This document shows positions 6,405-12,672 of a DNA stretch of 14,432 bases, in pieces; within the stretch, counting starts at the first letter, position 1, and the number at the start of each line of letters is the position of its first letter. The translations under genes were made by a program, and so were the position numbers. Origin of the DNA: an uncultured Eubacteriales bacterium (GTDB taxonomy: Bacteria > Bacillota_I > Bacilli_A > RF39 > UBA660); contig OMQW01000081.1 in NCBI GenBank assembly GCA_900313345.1, forward strand, positions 1-14,432, written 5' to 3'. The notes beneath the pieces were generated by a model. The model was not told where the DNA came from and ran no database searches. It saw only the letters and a list, made by a program, of their open reading frames with translations.

Positions 6405-7421
6405 GTGCTTAATAAAATATATAAGAATATAAAAGATTTTATAACAGAATATTTAAGTAGTTTCTTAATACTTTTTATTCTTGTTTTTATATCATACATG
6501 CCAGTTAATTATTATATTATTACTGGTGGTGGAACAATGAATGCAGAAGATAAGGTTTTTATTAAAGATGAATATAAATCTAAGGGGTCTTTAAATTTTA
6601 GTTATGTTAGTGAATTAAGAGGGAATGTTTTTTCTTATGTTTTATCTTATATAGTTCCATCTTTTGAAAGAGAAAGTATAGATACTTATAAGGTCTCTAA
6701 AAATGAAGATAGTGATGATATTGATTTTAGAAATAAATTATGGCTTAATAATACTAATAATATTGCTTTATATGTTGCTTATAAAAAATTAAATAAAGAT
6801 ATTAAAGTTAATAGTGATAATATATATGTTTTTGCTATCAGTGATAAGGCTAAAACAGATTTAAGAGTTGGCGACTCTATATTAGCTATAGATGGTGAAA
6901 AGGGTAATAGTTTAAAAAAACTTAGAGAACTTTTAAATAAAAAAGAGGCTGGTAAGAAAATTGATTTGCTTGTATCAAATGGTTCTAAAGAATATCATAG
7001 ATATGCATATCCATTTATTGCTAATAATGAAAAATATATTGGTATTGAATTAATAGAAGATATTGATTATAAAGTTAGTCCTAAAGCTAAATTTAATTTT
7101 AGTAATAGTGAGGGTGGTCCTAGTGGTGGACTTATGCTTACGTTAGAAATATATAATAAATTAACAAAGAATGATATTACAAAAGGTTTAAATATTGCTG
7201 GTACTGGAACTATCGATTATGATGGTAATGTTGGTTCTATAGATGGTGTTAAGTTTAAAATTAGAGGTGCGGAAAAGAATAATATGGATATATTCTTAGT
7301 ACCTAAAGGTAGAAATTATAAAGAAGCAATGAAAGAGAAGAAAAAAAGTAAACTAAAGATTAAAGTTATTCCTGTTGAAACATTTGATGAAGCAATAAGT
7401 AGTCTTAGTAAGCTTAAGTAG
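6405..7421 (+). CDS. PDZ-domain Lon-type serine protease (YlbL/SepM family)
   Basis: A single N-terminal membrane anchor (about residues 19-38) is followed by an extracellular region, a PDZ domain (about 139-218) and a C-terminal Lon-type protease domain. The Ser-Lys dyad is visible: Ser240 in Gly-Gly-Pro-Ser-Gly-Gly, and a lysine in the Gly-Val-Lys-Phe-Lys segment (283/285). In streptococci SepM processes the competence-stimulating peptide, and in Bacillus YlbL is a membrane protease linked to the DNA-damage response; the substrate here is unknown. The frame is open upstream to an ATG at 6279, but the promoter (-10 at 6374) and AAGGAG (6392-6397) place the start at GTG 6405, with TTG 6402 possible. 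This gives 338 residues and puts the anchor at the N-terminus, as expected. It heads a five-gene operon, with AGGAGG for the next gene overlapping its stop. Confidence 0.8.
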   Translation: MLNKIYKNIKDFITEYLSSFLILFILVFISYMPVNYYIITGGGTMNAEDKVFIKDEYKSKGSLNFSYVSELRGNVFSYVLSYIVPSFERESIDTYKVSKNEDSDDIDFRNKLWLNNTNNIALYVAYKKLNKDIKVNSDNIYVFAISDKAKTDLRVGDSILAIDGEKGNSLKKLRELLNKKEAGKKIDLLVSNGSKEYHRYAYPFIANNEKYIGIELIEDIDYKVSPKAKFNFSNSEGGPSGGLMLTLEIYNKLTKNDITKGLNIAGTGTIDYDGNVGSIDGVKFKIRGAEKNNMDIFLVPKGRNYKEAMKEKKKSKLKIKVIPVETFDEAISSLSKLK

Positions 7422-7429
7422 GAGGATTT

Positions 7430-8176
7430 ATGTTAATAACAAGTATAGATAATGAAAAAGTTAAGAATTATATTAAGTTAAAAGATAAGAAATATAGAGA
7501 TAGTACAGGATTATTTTTAGTTGAAGGATCTCATTTAGTATTAGAAGCTCATAAGAAGGGATTGGTTAAAGAATTAATATTAGAAGTTGATGAGGTTTTT
7601 CCTATTGATATAGCTAATGTAGTATATTTACCAATGGATATTATAAATAAAATTTCTAGTGTTGAAACGCCTCAGAAAGTTATGGCTTTATGTGAAAAGC
7701 CTAAAGAAAATAATGAACTTGGTAATAGAGTTCTTATTCTTGATGATGTTCAAGATCCTGGTAATGTAGGTACTATTATTAGATCTAGTTGTGCTTTTAA
7801 TATTGATACTGTTGTTTTTTCTAAAAATAGTGTTGATTTATATAATCCTAAAACTATTAGAGCTACTCAAGGAATGTTTTTCCATTTAAATTGTGTAAGA
7901 AGAGATATAATTCCAGTTATCGAAGAATTAAAAGATAAAGGAATTCCTATTTATGGAACTTTAGTTGGATGGGGCAGTGATGTTAAAGATTTAACCAAGG
8001 AAGAAAAAGATAAGTTTTGTTTAATAGTTGGTAATGAAGGAAATGGTGTTGAAGAGAAAATAACTAAGATGTGTGATAAGAATCTTTATATTAATACTAA
8101 TAGTAATGTTGAAAGTTTAAACGTTGCTATTGCTACTTCAATTTTATTATATGAATTAGGTGGTAAACATGAGTAA
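7430..8176 (+). CDS. TrmH/SpoU-family RNA 2'-O-methyltransferase
   Basis: The protein should transfer a methyl group from SAM to a ribose 2'-OH of rRNA or tRNA. An N-terminal substrate-binding domain (about 1-95, with Phe-Leu-Val-Glu-Gly at 29-33) precedes the trefoil-knot SPOUT domain. All three motifs are present: motif 1 Gly-Asn-Val-Gly-Thr-Ile-Ile-Arg (111-118), motif 2 Leu-Ile-Val-Gly-Asn-Glu-Gly-Asn-Gly-Val (198-207) and motif 3 Glu-Ser-Leu-Asn-Val-Ala-Ile-Ala (228-235). The 248-residue length matches YsgA/TsnR-type members; the exact target nucleotide cannot be deduced. AGGAGG (7420-7425) overlaps the preceding stop and lies just before the ATG. The next gene, rimM, overlaps its end by eight bases. 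Confidence 0.85.
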   Translation: MLITSIDNEKVKNYIKLKDKKYRDSTGLFLVEGSHLVLEAHKKGLVKELILEVDEVFPIDIANVVYLPMDIINKISSVETPQKVMALCEKPKENNELGNRVLILDDVQDPGNVGTIIRSSCAFNIDTVVFSKNSVDLYNPKTIRATQGMFFHLNCVRRDIIPVIEELKDKGIPIYGTLVGWGSDVKDLTKEEKDKFCLIVGNEGNGVEEKITKMCDKNLYINTNSNVESLNVAIATSILLYELGGKHE

Positions 8177-8651
8177 AATATTAATTGGAAAACTTGTTAA
8201 TACTCATGGTATTAAAGGAGAAGTTAGAATATTATCGCACTTTAAATATAAAGATAGGGTGTTTTTCATTAATAATAAATTAATTATTGATAATAATACT
8301 TATATTATTAATAGTTATAGAGTTCATAAGAATTTTGATATGGTTACTTTTAAAGGTATTAATAATATAAATGATGTTCTTAATTTAAAAGGTAAGAGTG
8401 TTTATATAGATGAAGAAAATCTTAAATTAGATGATGATATGTTTTTAAATAGTGATTTAGTTAATTATAAAGTTATTTATAATAATAATAGTTATAAGGT
8501 TGATAGTTATATAGAATATCCTAATAATTTAATTATTAAGTGTATTAATGATAATGATTCTTTTTCTATAACTCTTAATAGTCCTTCTATTAGACTTGAT
8601 AAATTAGAAAAAATAATTTATATTAATGGAGAAGAAGGAATTATAAGATGA
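8169..8651 (+). CDS. rimM: 16S rRNA processing protein RimM
   Basis: RimM binds ribosomal protein S19 and helps mature the 30S head. The N-terminal RimM barrel starts with Ile-Gly-Lys-Leu-Val-Asn-Thr-His-Gly-Ile-Lys-Gly-Glu-Val, the family signature. The C-terminal half (about 90-160) is in the PRC-barrel position but is poorly conserved and Asn/Asp-rich. I choose ATG 8169 (160 residues) over a GTG at 8160: the ATG places the signature close to the N-terminus, as is usual, and AGGTGG (8158-8163) is spaced for it. The gene overlaps the methyltransferase gene by eight bases and trmD by four (ATGA), so translation is coupled. The stop is TGA, with an in-frame TAG two codons later. Confidence 0.88.
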   Translation: MSKILIGKLVNTHGIKGEVRILSHFKYKDRVFFINNKLIIDNNTYIINSYRVHKNFDMVTFKGINNINDVLNLKGKSVYIDEENLKLDDDMFLNSDLVNYKVIYNNNSYKVDSYIEYPNNLIIKCINDNDSFSITLNSPSIRLDKLEKIIYINGEEGIIR

Positions 8652-9319
8652 AGATAGATATATTAACATTATTTCCAAATATGTTAGATGGTTTTTTAAA
8701 TGAATCTATAATAAAGAGAGCTAAAGAAAATAATTTAGTTCAAATTAATTTGATTGATTTTAGAAAATATAGTTTAAATAAGCAAAATAAAGTTGATGAT
8801 ACGCCTTATGGTGGAGGATCTGGTATGGTTCTTATGTGCCAACCTATTTTTGATGCTGTTGATGCTTTAAAAGATGATGATACTACTGTTATATTATTAA
8901 CTCCTGATGGAAAAACTTATAATGAAGAGGTAGCTAAAAGTTTATCTTTAAAAAAACATTTAATTATTATTTGTGGTCATTATGAGGGATTTGATGAGAG
9001 AATAAGAAGTATTGTTGATATGGAAATATCTATTGGGGACTTTGTATTAACTGGTGGAGAACTTGCTGCAGGAATAATTACTGATTCTATTGTTAGATTA
9101 ATTCCAGGAGTTATTTCAGAAGAATCACTTGATAGTGAAAGTTTTTCTAATAATTTACTTGATTATCCAACATATACTAAACCAGAAGAATTTAGAGGAT
9201 TGAAAGTTCCTGCTGTTCTACTTTCTGGTAATCATAAATTAATTAAAGAATATAGAGAAAAAGAAGCTTTGTTAAAAACAAAAAATAAGAGACCTGACTT
9301 ATTAGAAAAGAAGGATTAG
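8648..9319 (+). CDS. trmD: tRNA (guanine-N1)-methyltransferase TrmD
   Basis: TrmD methylates G37 of tRNAs reading codons with a 5' C or G and prevents frameshifting. It is a SPOUT knot enzyme acting as a dimer. Visible signatures are Asp-Asp-Thr-Pro-Tyr-Gly-Gly-Gly-Ser-Gly-Met (50-60), Ile-Cys-Gly-His-Tyr-Glu-Gly-Phe-Asp-Glu-Arg (108-118) and Ser-Ile-Gly-Asp-Phe-Val-Leu-Thr-Gly-Gly-Glu-Leu (128-139). An aspartate at 146, before Val149-Arg-Leu-Ile-Pro-Gly-Val, aligns with the catalytic Asp. The length, 223, is slightly below the usual ~240. The ATG overlaps the rimM TGA (ATGA), and the rimM-trmD pairing followed by rplS nearby is the normal bacterial arrangement. Confidence 0.95.
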   Translation: MKIDILTLFPNMLDGFLNESIIKRAKENNLVQINLIDFRKYSLNKQNKVDDTPYGGGSGMVLMCQPIFDAVDALKDDDTTVILLTPDGKTYNEEVAKSLSLKKHLIIICGHYEGFDERIRSIVDMEISIGDFVLTGGELAAGIITDSIVRLIPGVISEESLDSESFSNNLLDYPTYTKPEEFRGLKVPAVLLSGNHKLIKEYREKEALLKTKNKRPDLLEKKD

Positions 9320-9321
9320 TT

Positions 9322-9765
9322 ATGAATTATAAAGTAAGTCGTAAAAATAATAATGTTAGTAATAAAAAAACTTGTATAAAAGTAGATGGATTTAATTTAC
9401 CTAGTAAAAAAGGGAGTTTCACTATTAATGATACTTTAATTAATAATATATCTATAATAGATGATGATATAAAGAAAGTATTTATATCTAATAAGGTTTT
9501 AAAGAATTATGATAAATTAATTAAGAAGATCACTATTCAATTAGTTGATGACGATGATGATGGAAATAATTCATCATTAATTCTTGATGAAATAGAAAAA
9601 TTTAGATTAGAAATTAAAAATAAATATAGAGATGATTTATCTAAAGAAAAATTAAAAGAGATGAGTCAGAAGTTAAAGTTTTTAAAAAGTGAAGCTTTAA
9701 AAAAACAAATATTAATAGAGCAAAGTTTAAAAGAAGATGTTCATTCTAATAGAAGAAGTAAATAG
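9322..9765 (+). CDS. Hypothetical coiled-coil protein in the trmD operon
   Basis: I do not recognise this 147-residue protein. It has no signal peptide or membrane segment. The N-terminal third is basic and Asn/Lys-rich, the middle (about 33-75) looks like alternating strand and helix, a run of five aspartates lies at 76-80, and residues ~86-137 form a long charged amphipathic helix likely to be a coiled coil. The C-terminus is basic (Asn-Arg-Arg-Ser-Lys). It starts two bases after the trmD stop, with AAGGA inside the trmD end as ribosome site, so it is part of the operon; a terminator overlaps its stop. In Bacillus a different small coiled-coil gene (ylqD) lies near rimM-trmD, but I see no convincing sequence similarity. 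Its position suggests an RNA- or ribosome-related role, which is only a guess. Confidence 0.75.
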   Translation: MNYKVSRKNNNVSNKKTCIKVDGFNLPSKKGSFTINDTLINNISIIDDDIKKVFISNKVLKNYDKLIKKITIQLVDDDDDGNNSSLILDEIEKFRLEIKNKYRDDLSKEKLKEMSQKLKFLKSEALKKQILIEQSLKEDVHSNRRSK

Positions 9766-9786
9766 ATTACATTTGTAATCTTTTTT
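9764..9786 (+). terminator. Terminator of the protease-trmD operon, overlapping the stop codon
   Basis: AGATTAC (9764-9770) pairs perfectly with GTAATCT (9775-9781) around an ATTT loop, followed by a T-run to 9786. The stop TAG (9763-9765) enters the left arm. Confidence 0.8.
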
Positions 9787-9806
9787 GTTATAATTAAGAT
9801 GGTGAT
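9766..9806 (+). promoter_or_regulatory. Promoter and ribosome site for the nuclease gene
   Basis: TATAAT at 9789-9794. At 17-base spacing the -35 would be ATTACA (9766-9771, four of six matches), which lies in the hairpin of the preceding terminator. GGTGAT (9801-9806) matches the extended anti-Shine-Dalgarno complement just before the ATG at 9810. Confidence 0.5.
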
Positions 9807-9809
9807 GGT

Positions 9810-10511
9810 ATGAATGATATTAAAAGAAAGATTAGATTATTAATTTTTATAATTACTATTGTTAGTTCATTAAGTTGTTATTATATAAATTATAGTTATG
9901 GTAAAGAAAATAAATCTTATCATAATATAACGTTAGATAATATTCCTTTATTTAATGGTAATTATTATGTAGAAATTAATAATAATAAGCCTAATTTTAG
10001 TCCTAGGATGATTAATACAAAGTCTTTTGAAAATTATGGTTTATTAGATAATTTAGGTAGATGTAGTACGGCAGTTGCTAATATTTCTTATGAACTTATG
10101 CCTAAAATAAAAAGGGGAAGTATGGGAAGTGTTAAACCTTCTGGATGGCATACTACTAAATATGATTCTGTTGATGGTAAATATTTATATAATAGATGTC
10201 ATTTAATTGGATATCAATTAACTGGTGAAAATGCTAATAAAAAGAATTTAATTACTTGTACAAGAACTATGAATGTAAAAGGTATGCTTCCTTTTGAAAA
10301 TAAAGTTAAAGAATATATTATGAATACTAATAATCATGTATTATATAGAGTAACTCCTATATTTAAGGATAATGAATTAGTAGCTAGAGGAGTTTCAATT
10401 GAAGCATTAAGTGTTGAAGATAATGGAGAAGGTATATCTTTTAATGTTTATGTTTATAATAATGAGCCGGGTATAACTATTGATTATTTAACTGGTGATA
10501 GTCATAATTAG
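9810..10511 (+). CDS. Exported DNA/RNA non-specific endonuclease (EndA/NucA type)
   Basis: An N-terminal hydrophobic segment (about 8-26) marks export or membrane anchoring. It is followed by a beta-beta-alpha-metal endonuclease domain. The core Tyr-Asn-Arg-Cys-His131-Leu-Ile-Gly-Tyr-Gln-Leu-Thr-Gly-Glu-Asn (127-141) is the family form of the DRGH motif, with His131 as expected general base. Asn-Leu-Ile-Thr-Cys-Thr-Arg-Thr-Met-Asn155 and Pro-Phe-Glu-Asn164 supply likely metal-site residues. The pneumococcal relative EndA degrades the non-transforming strand during DNA uptake and also attacks neutrophil DNA traps. Given the pilus-type ATPase and prepilins about 4 kb away, a DNA-uptake role is plausible but not proven; scavenging of extracellular DNA is the alternative. 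It has its own promoter and is followed after eight bases by a second exported protein. Length, 233 residues, is normal. Confidence 0.85.
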   Translation: MNDIKRKIRLLIFIITIVSSLSCYYINYSYGKENKSYHNITLDNIPLFNGNYYVEINNNKPNFSPRMINTKSFENYGLLDNLGRCSTAVANISYELMPKIKRGSMGSVKPSGWHTTKYDSVDGKYLYNRCHLIGYQLTGENANKKNLITCTRTMNVKGMLPFENKVKEYIMNTNNHVLYRVTPIFKDNELVARGVSIEALSVEDNGEGISFNVYVYNNEPGITIDYLTGDSHN

Positions 10512-10519
10512 GAGTTTAT

Positions 10520-10960
10520 ATGAAAAATATATTTAATAAAATATTTATGTTTATTTTAGGTGGTATTATATTTAGTTCTATTACTATTTTTGCTTATACT
10601 TATAGAGCTAGTGATATATCTTATAAAGATAGTAATGTTGAAGATTCTCTTAATGAATTAAGTTTAAAACTTGGTAAACCAGTAACTGGAACTTCACATA
10701 TGAATGGTTATCAAGTAAATACTAAAGTTAGTTTAGGATTTAGACCTAGTTATATTTATGCTTATACTATGTCTAGTGGAAAATTTATTGTTGTTTTTAT
10801 ATATAATAAAGAAAATAATGAAAATTATACTTTAGCTAGAGGATGTTGCGGAGTAAGTAAATCTTCTTCTAGATTAAATATTTTAGATGATGGTTTTACT
10901 TGGGAGTCTTCTGATTCATCTTGGGGAGATCAGATTATTACTTATTATGCTTTTAGATAG
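10520..10960 (+). CDS. Small exported protein with tail-fibre-like C-terminal domain
   Basis: This 146-residue protein starts with a signal peptide or anchor (about 6-25, ending near Ala25). A short motif follows at 30-53 (Ser-Asp-Ile-Ser-Tyr-x-Asp-Ser, then Val-x-x-Ser-Leu-Asn-Glu-Leu) of the kind that links to repeated surface domains. The remainder is beta-rich: Leu-Gly-Phe-Arg-Pro-Ser-Tyr-Ile-Tyr at 72-80, Cys109-Cys110 in a Gly-Cys-Cys-Gly turn, and a closing Asp-Asp-Gly-Phe-Thr-Trp then Tyr-Tyr-Ala-Phe-Arg. That order resembles C-terminal domains of phage tail and surface proteins as I remember them; no function can be assigned. TAGGAG overlaps the nuclease stop and gives a normal spacer, so the two genes are probably cotranscribed. 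No clear terminator follows. Confidence 0.7.
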   Translation: MKNIFNKIFMFILGGIIFSSITIFAYTYRASDISYKDSNVEDSLNELSLKLGKPVTGTSHMNGYQVNTKVSLGFRPSYIYAYTMSSGKFIVVFIYNKENNENYTLARGCCGVSKSSSRLNILDDGFTWESSDSSWGDQIITYYAFR

Positions 10961-10963
10961 TAC

Positions 10964-10992
10964 TTGCATTTAAAAATAAGTTATGTTATAAT
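10964..10992 (+). promoter_or_regulatory. rplS promoter
   Basis: TTGCAT (10964-10969), a 17-base spacer and TATAAT (10987-10992), preceded by a TG at -15/-14 (extended -10). It is one of the better promoters of the window, as expected for a ribosomal protein gene. The start is predicted near 10999. Confidence 0.75.
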
Positions 10993-10998
10993 TTATTA

Positions 10999-11066
10999 GT
11001 CGTGAAGTGATCCGCTGGTTATCATTATGATCATTTTGAAATATATATAGAAAGGAATTGAGACTC
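10999..11066 (+). promoter_or_regulatory. Structured rplS 5' leader, candidate L19 autoregulatory leader
   Basis: The leader of about 68 bases contains AAGTGATC (11005-11012), which pairs with GATCATTT (11029-11036) through one G-U wobble around a 16-base loop carrying CCGCTGG-like sequence. An inner ATCAT-ATGAT inverted repeat (11021-11031) offers an alternative fold. L19 leader RNAs that bind the L19 protein are known upstream of rplS in Firmicutes; position and size fit, but I have not been able to align it to that family. AAAGGA (11051-11056) is the ribosome site. Confidence 0.5.
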
Positions 11067-11411
11067 ATGAATTTAATAGACAAAATTAATGCTGAACAAG
11101 TTAAACTTGATATTCCTGAATTTCGTGTTGGAGATACTGTAAGAGTTGATTACAAGATCAAAGAAGGAAATAAAGAAAGAATTCAAGCTTATGAAGGTTT
11201 AGTTGTTGGCCGTAAAGGTGGTAGTGTTTCTGAAACATTTACAGTACGTAAAATTTCTAGTGGTGTTGGAGTAGAAAGAACTTTCCCAATTCATTCACCA
11301 AAGATTGCTGGTATCACAGTTGTACGCAAAGGTAAAGTTAGACGTGCTAAACTTACATTCTTAAGAGGAATGGTTGGTCAATATAGAATCAAAGAAAGAG
11401 GACAAAAATAA
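11067..11411 (+). CDS. rplS: 50S ribosomal protein L19
   Basis: L19 sits at the 30S-50S interface of the ribosome. The protein (114 residues, normal length) carries the family blocks Asp-Ile-Pro-Glu-Phe-Arg-Val-Gly-Asp-Thr-Val-Arg-Val near the start, Glu-Thr-Phe-Thr-Val-Arg-Lys-Ile-Ser in the middle, Gly-Val-Glu-Arg-Thr-Phe-Pro-Ile-His-Ser-Pro and Gly-Lys-Val-Arg-Arg-Ala-Lys-Leu near the end. I place the start at ATG 11067, giving the canonical Met-Asn-Leu-Ile-Asp-Lys. The in-frame TTG at 11058 would lie one base after the AAAGGA ribosome site and is too close. Codon use is visibly less extreme than in neighbours (CGT and CGC codons appear), as expected for a highly expressed gene. It has its own promoter and leader and ends in a hairpin that includes the stop codon. 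Confidence 0.97.
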   Translation: MNLIDKINAEQVKLDIPEFRVGDTVRVDYKIKEGNKERIQAYEGLVVGRKGGSVSETFTVRKISSGVGVERTFPIHSPKIAGITVVRKGKVRRAKLTFLRGMVGQYRIKERGQK

Positions 11412-11433
11412 GGACCAATATCCTTATTTTTTT
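11404..11433 (+). terminator. rplS terminator overlapping the stop codon
   Basis: AAAAATAAGGA (11404-11414) pairs perfectly with TCCTTATTTTT (11421-11431) around a CCAATA loop, followed by further T residues. The TAA stop (11409-11411) is in the left arm. No promoter is visible before lepB, so some read-through is expected. Confidence 0.8.
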
Positions 11434-11448
11434 CTTTAGGAGAATAAG

Positions 11449-11967
11449 ATGGATAAACTTAAAAAAGGATTTATAGAAATAATACCTTATGTATTAATTA
11501 TATTTATTGTTATACTTATTAAGTCTTTTATAGTTTCACCTATTAAAGTTAATGGTTCATCTATGTATCCAACATTACAAGATGGTGATGTTATGATACT
11601 TGATAAAGTTTCTTATAAGTTTAATGATATTAAGAGATTTGATATAGTAGTTGCTAAATGGAATAATGAATATATAATTAAACGTGTTATTGGACTACCA
11701 GGAGATAATGTTGAAATAAAAGATAATATTTTATACATTAATGGTAAAAAATATAAAGAAGATTATATTTTTGGTGAGTCACCAGAAGACTTTAGTACTA
11801 GATTACTTGGTAGAAAAGTAGTTCCTTCTGGGTATTATATTTTATTAGGGGATAATAGACAAGATTCAATAGATAGTCGTTATTTTGGATTTATTTCTAA
11901 AAATAATATTATTGGTAAGAGTAAAGTTACACTTCTTCCTGTTGTTAGATTTGGTATTAAAAAATAA
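11449..11967 (+). CDS. lepB: Signal peptidase I
   Basis: This membrane-bound serine protease removes signal peptides from exported proteins. One N-terminal membrane segment (about 9-30) is followed by the catalytic region: Asn-Gly-Ser-Ser38-Met-Tyr-Pro-Thr-Leu with nucleophile Ser38, and Ile-Lys78-Arg-Val-Ile-Gly-Leu-Pro-Gly-Asp with the general-base Lys78. The conserved Gly-Asp-Asn-Arg-x-Asp-Ser-x-Asp-Ser-Arg box lies at 134-144. The length (172 residues) is typical of Firmicute enzymes with a single anchor. Having Lys rather than His, it is a prokaryotic-type and not a SipW-type peptidase. AGGAG lies six bases before the ATG. No separate promoter is evident, so it is probably transcribed with rplS past the intervening hairpin. 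Exported proteins encoded nearby (nuclease, TasA-like) are likely substrates. Confidence 0.93.
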   Translation: MDKLKKGFIEIIPYVLIIFIVILIKSFIVSPIKVNGSSMYPTLQDGDVMILDKVSYKFNDIKRFDIVVAKWNNEYIIKRVIGLPGDNVEIKDNILYINGKKYKEDYIFGESPEDFSTRLLGRKVVPSGYYILLGDNRQDSIDSRYFGFISKNNIIGKSKVTLLPVVRFGIKK

Positions 11968-11990
11968 GTATTTGTATACTTATTTTTTTT
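11959..11990 (+). terminator. lepB terminator overlapping the stop codon
   Basis: AAATAAGTAT (11962-11971) pairs with ATACTTATTT (11976-11985) around TTGT, extended by flanking A and T residues, with T to 11990. The stop TAA (11965-11967) is in the left arm. Confidence 0.8.
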
Positions 11991-12000
11991 ATGATATATT
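11972..12000 (+). promoter_or_regulatory. Promoter for the CmpB-like gene, overlapping the lepB terminator
   Basis: TTGTAT (11972-11977), 17 bases and TATATT (11995-12000) with an upstream TG (11992-11993). The -35 lies in the loop and right arm of the lepB terminator. Confidence 0.45.
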
Positions 12001-12019
12001 TTAGTTATTAGGAGTAGTT

Positions 12020-12643
12020 ATGAAGGATTATTTAAATAATGATTATCATTTTGATAAAAAAACATTTATAGGAATACTAGCTTTTATTGCTATTATAAGT
12101 GGTATTTTTGGATTTGTTTATGAATTTTTATTTTATTATATGAATAGTGGTTTTAAGACCTTTTATTATAGGGGAGGTAATTTTCTTCCTTGGATTAATA
12201 TATATGCAACTGGTTCTATAATGATTTATTTTTTAACTTATAGATTTAGAAGAAAGCCTTTGCTAGTTTTTCTAATTAGTTTTATTTCTACTGGTGTTCT
12301 TGAATATATATCGGGATTTGGTATGCTTTATTTTAGGGGACTTAGATGTTGGAATTATAATACAGAAATACTTAATTTTTTAAATATTGATGGTTTTGTT
12401 TGCTTAAGAAGTGTTATGTTTTTTGGATTATCTAGTTTATTACTTATATATCTTTTTGTTCCTTTAGCTTATAAAATTGCTAGTTCAAAATATAATAAAT
12501 TATTTGTTAATTTATCAATTATAATTTTAAGTATTATATTAATTGATGAATTTTATAATTTATTATTTGCTAGATTATTACATTTACCTAGAGCTAGAAA
12601 TATATATACTAAATTAGGTTTTAAATATATGCCTGTTAAATAG
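12020..12643 (+). CDS. CmpB-like membrane protein (putative ABC-transporter type IV family)
   Basis: The 207-residue protein has four to five membrane segments (about 15-40, 58-74, 79-100, 130-152, 162-182). The middle follows the pattern of the family labelled putative ABC-transporter type IV (CmpB, Pfam PF06541): Arg-Gly near 51, Trp58-Ile-Asn-Ile-Tyr-Ala-Thr-Gly, Leu-Glu95-Tyr-Ile-Ser-Gly, Arg109-Cys-Trp111-Asn-Tyr, then Asn122-Ile and Val-Cys-Leu-Arg130-Ser ahead of a Phe-Phe-Gly helix. The biochemical function of this family is unsettled despite its name, and no ATPase partner is seen next to it. TAGGAG precedes the ATG, with its own promoter. It ends in a hairpin shared with the converging TasA-like gene. 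Confidence 0.7.
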   Translation: MKDYLNNDYHFDKKTFIGILAFIAIISGIFGFVYEFLFYYMNSGFKTFYYRGGNFLPWINIYATGSIMIYFLTYRFRRKPLLVFLISFISTGVLEYISGFGMLYFRGLRCWNYNTEILNFLNIDGFVCLRSVMFFGLSSLLLIYLFVPLAYKIASSKYNKLFVNLSIIILSIILIDEFYNLLFARLLHLPRARNIYTKLGFKYMPVK

Positions 12644-12644
12644 G

Positions 12645-12672
12645 AAAAAAAAGACTTTTTTAAAGTCTTTTT
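12645..12672. terminator. Bidirectional terminator between converging genes
   Basis: AAAAAGACTTT (12648-12658) pairs perfectly with AAAGTCTTTTT (12662-12672) around a TTT loop, flanked by an A-run on the left and a T-run on the right, so it can end transcripts from both sides. It fills the 27-base gap between the CmpB-like and TasA-like genes. Confidence 0.8.

Noticed and set aside
8160..8168. GTG at 8160 as the rimM start
   Set aside because: It would overlap its own ribosome site and lengthen the N-terminus beyond the family signature; ATG 8169 has correct spacing from AGGTGG.
11058..11066. TTG at 11058 as the rplS start
   Set aside because: It is one base from the AAAGGA ribosome site, and the canonical L19 N-terminus begins at ATG 11067.
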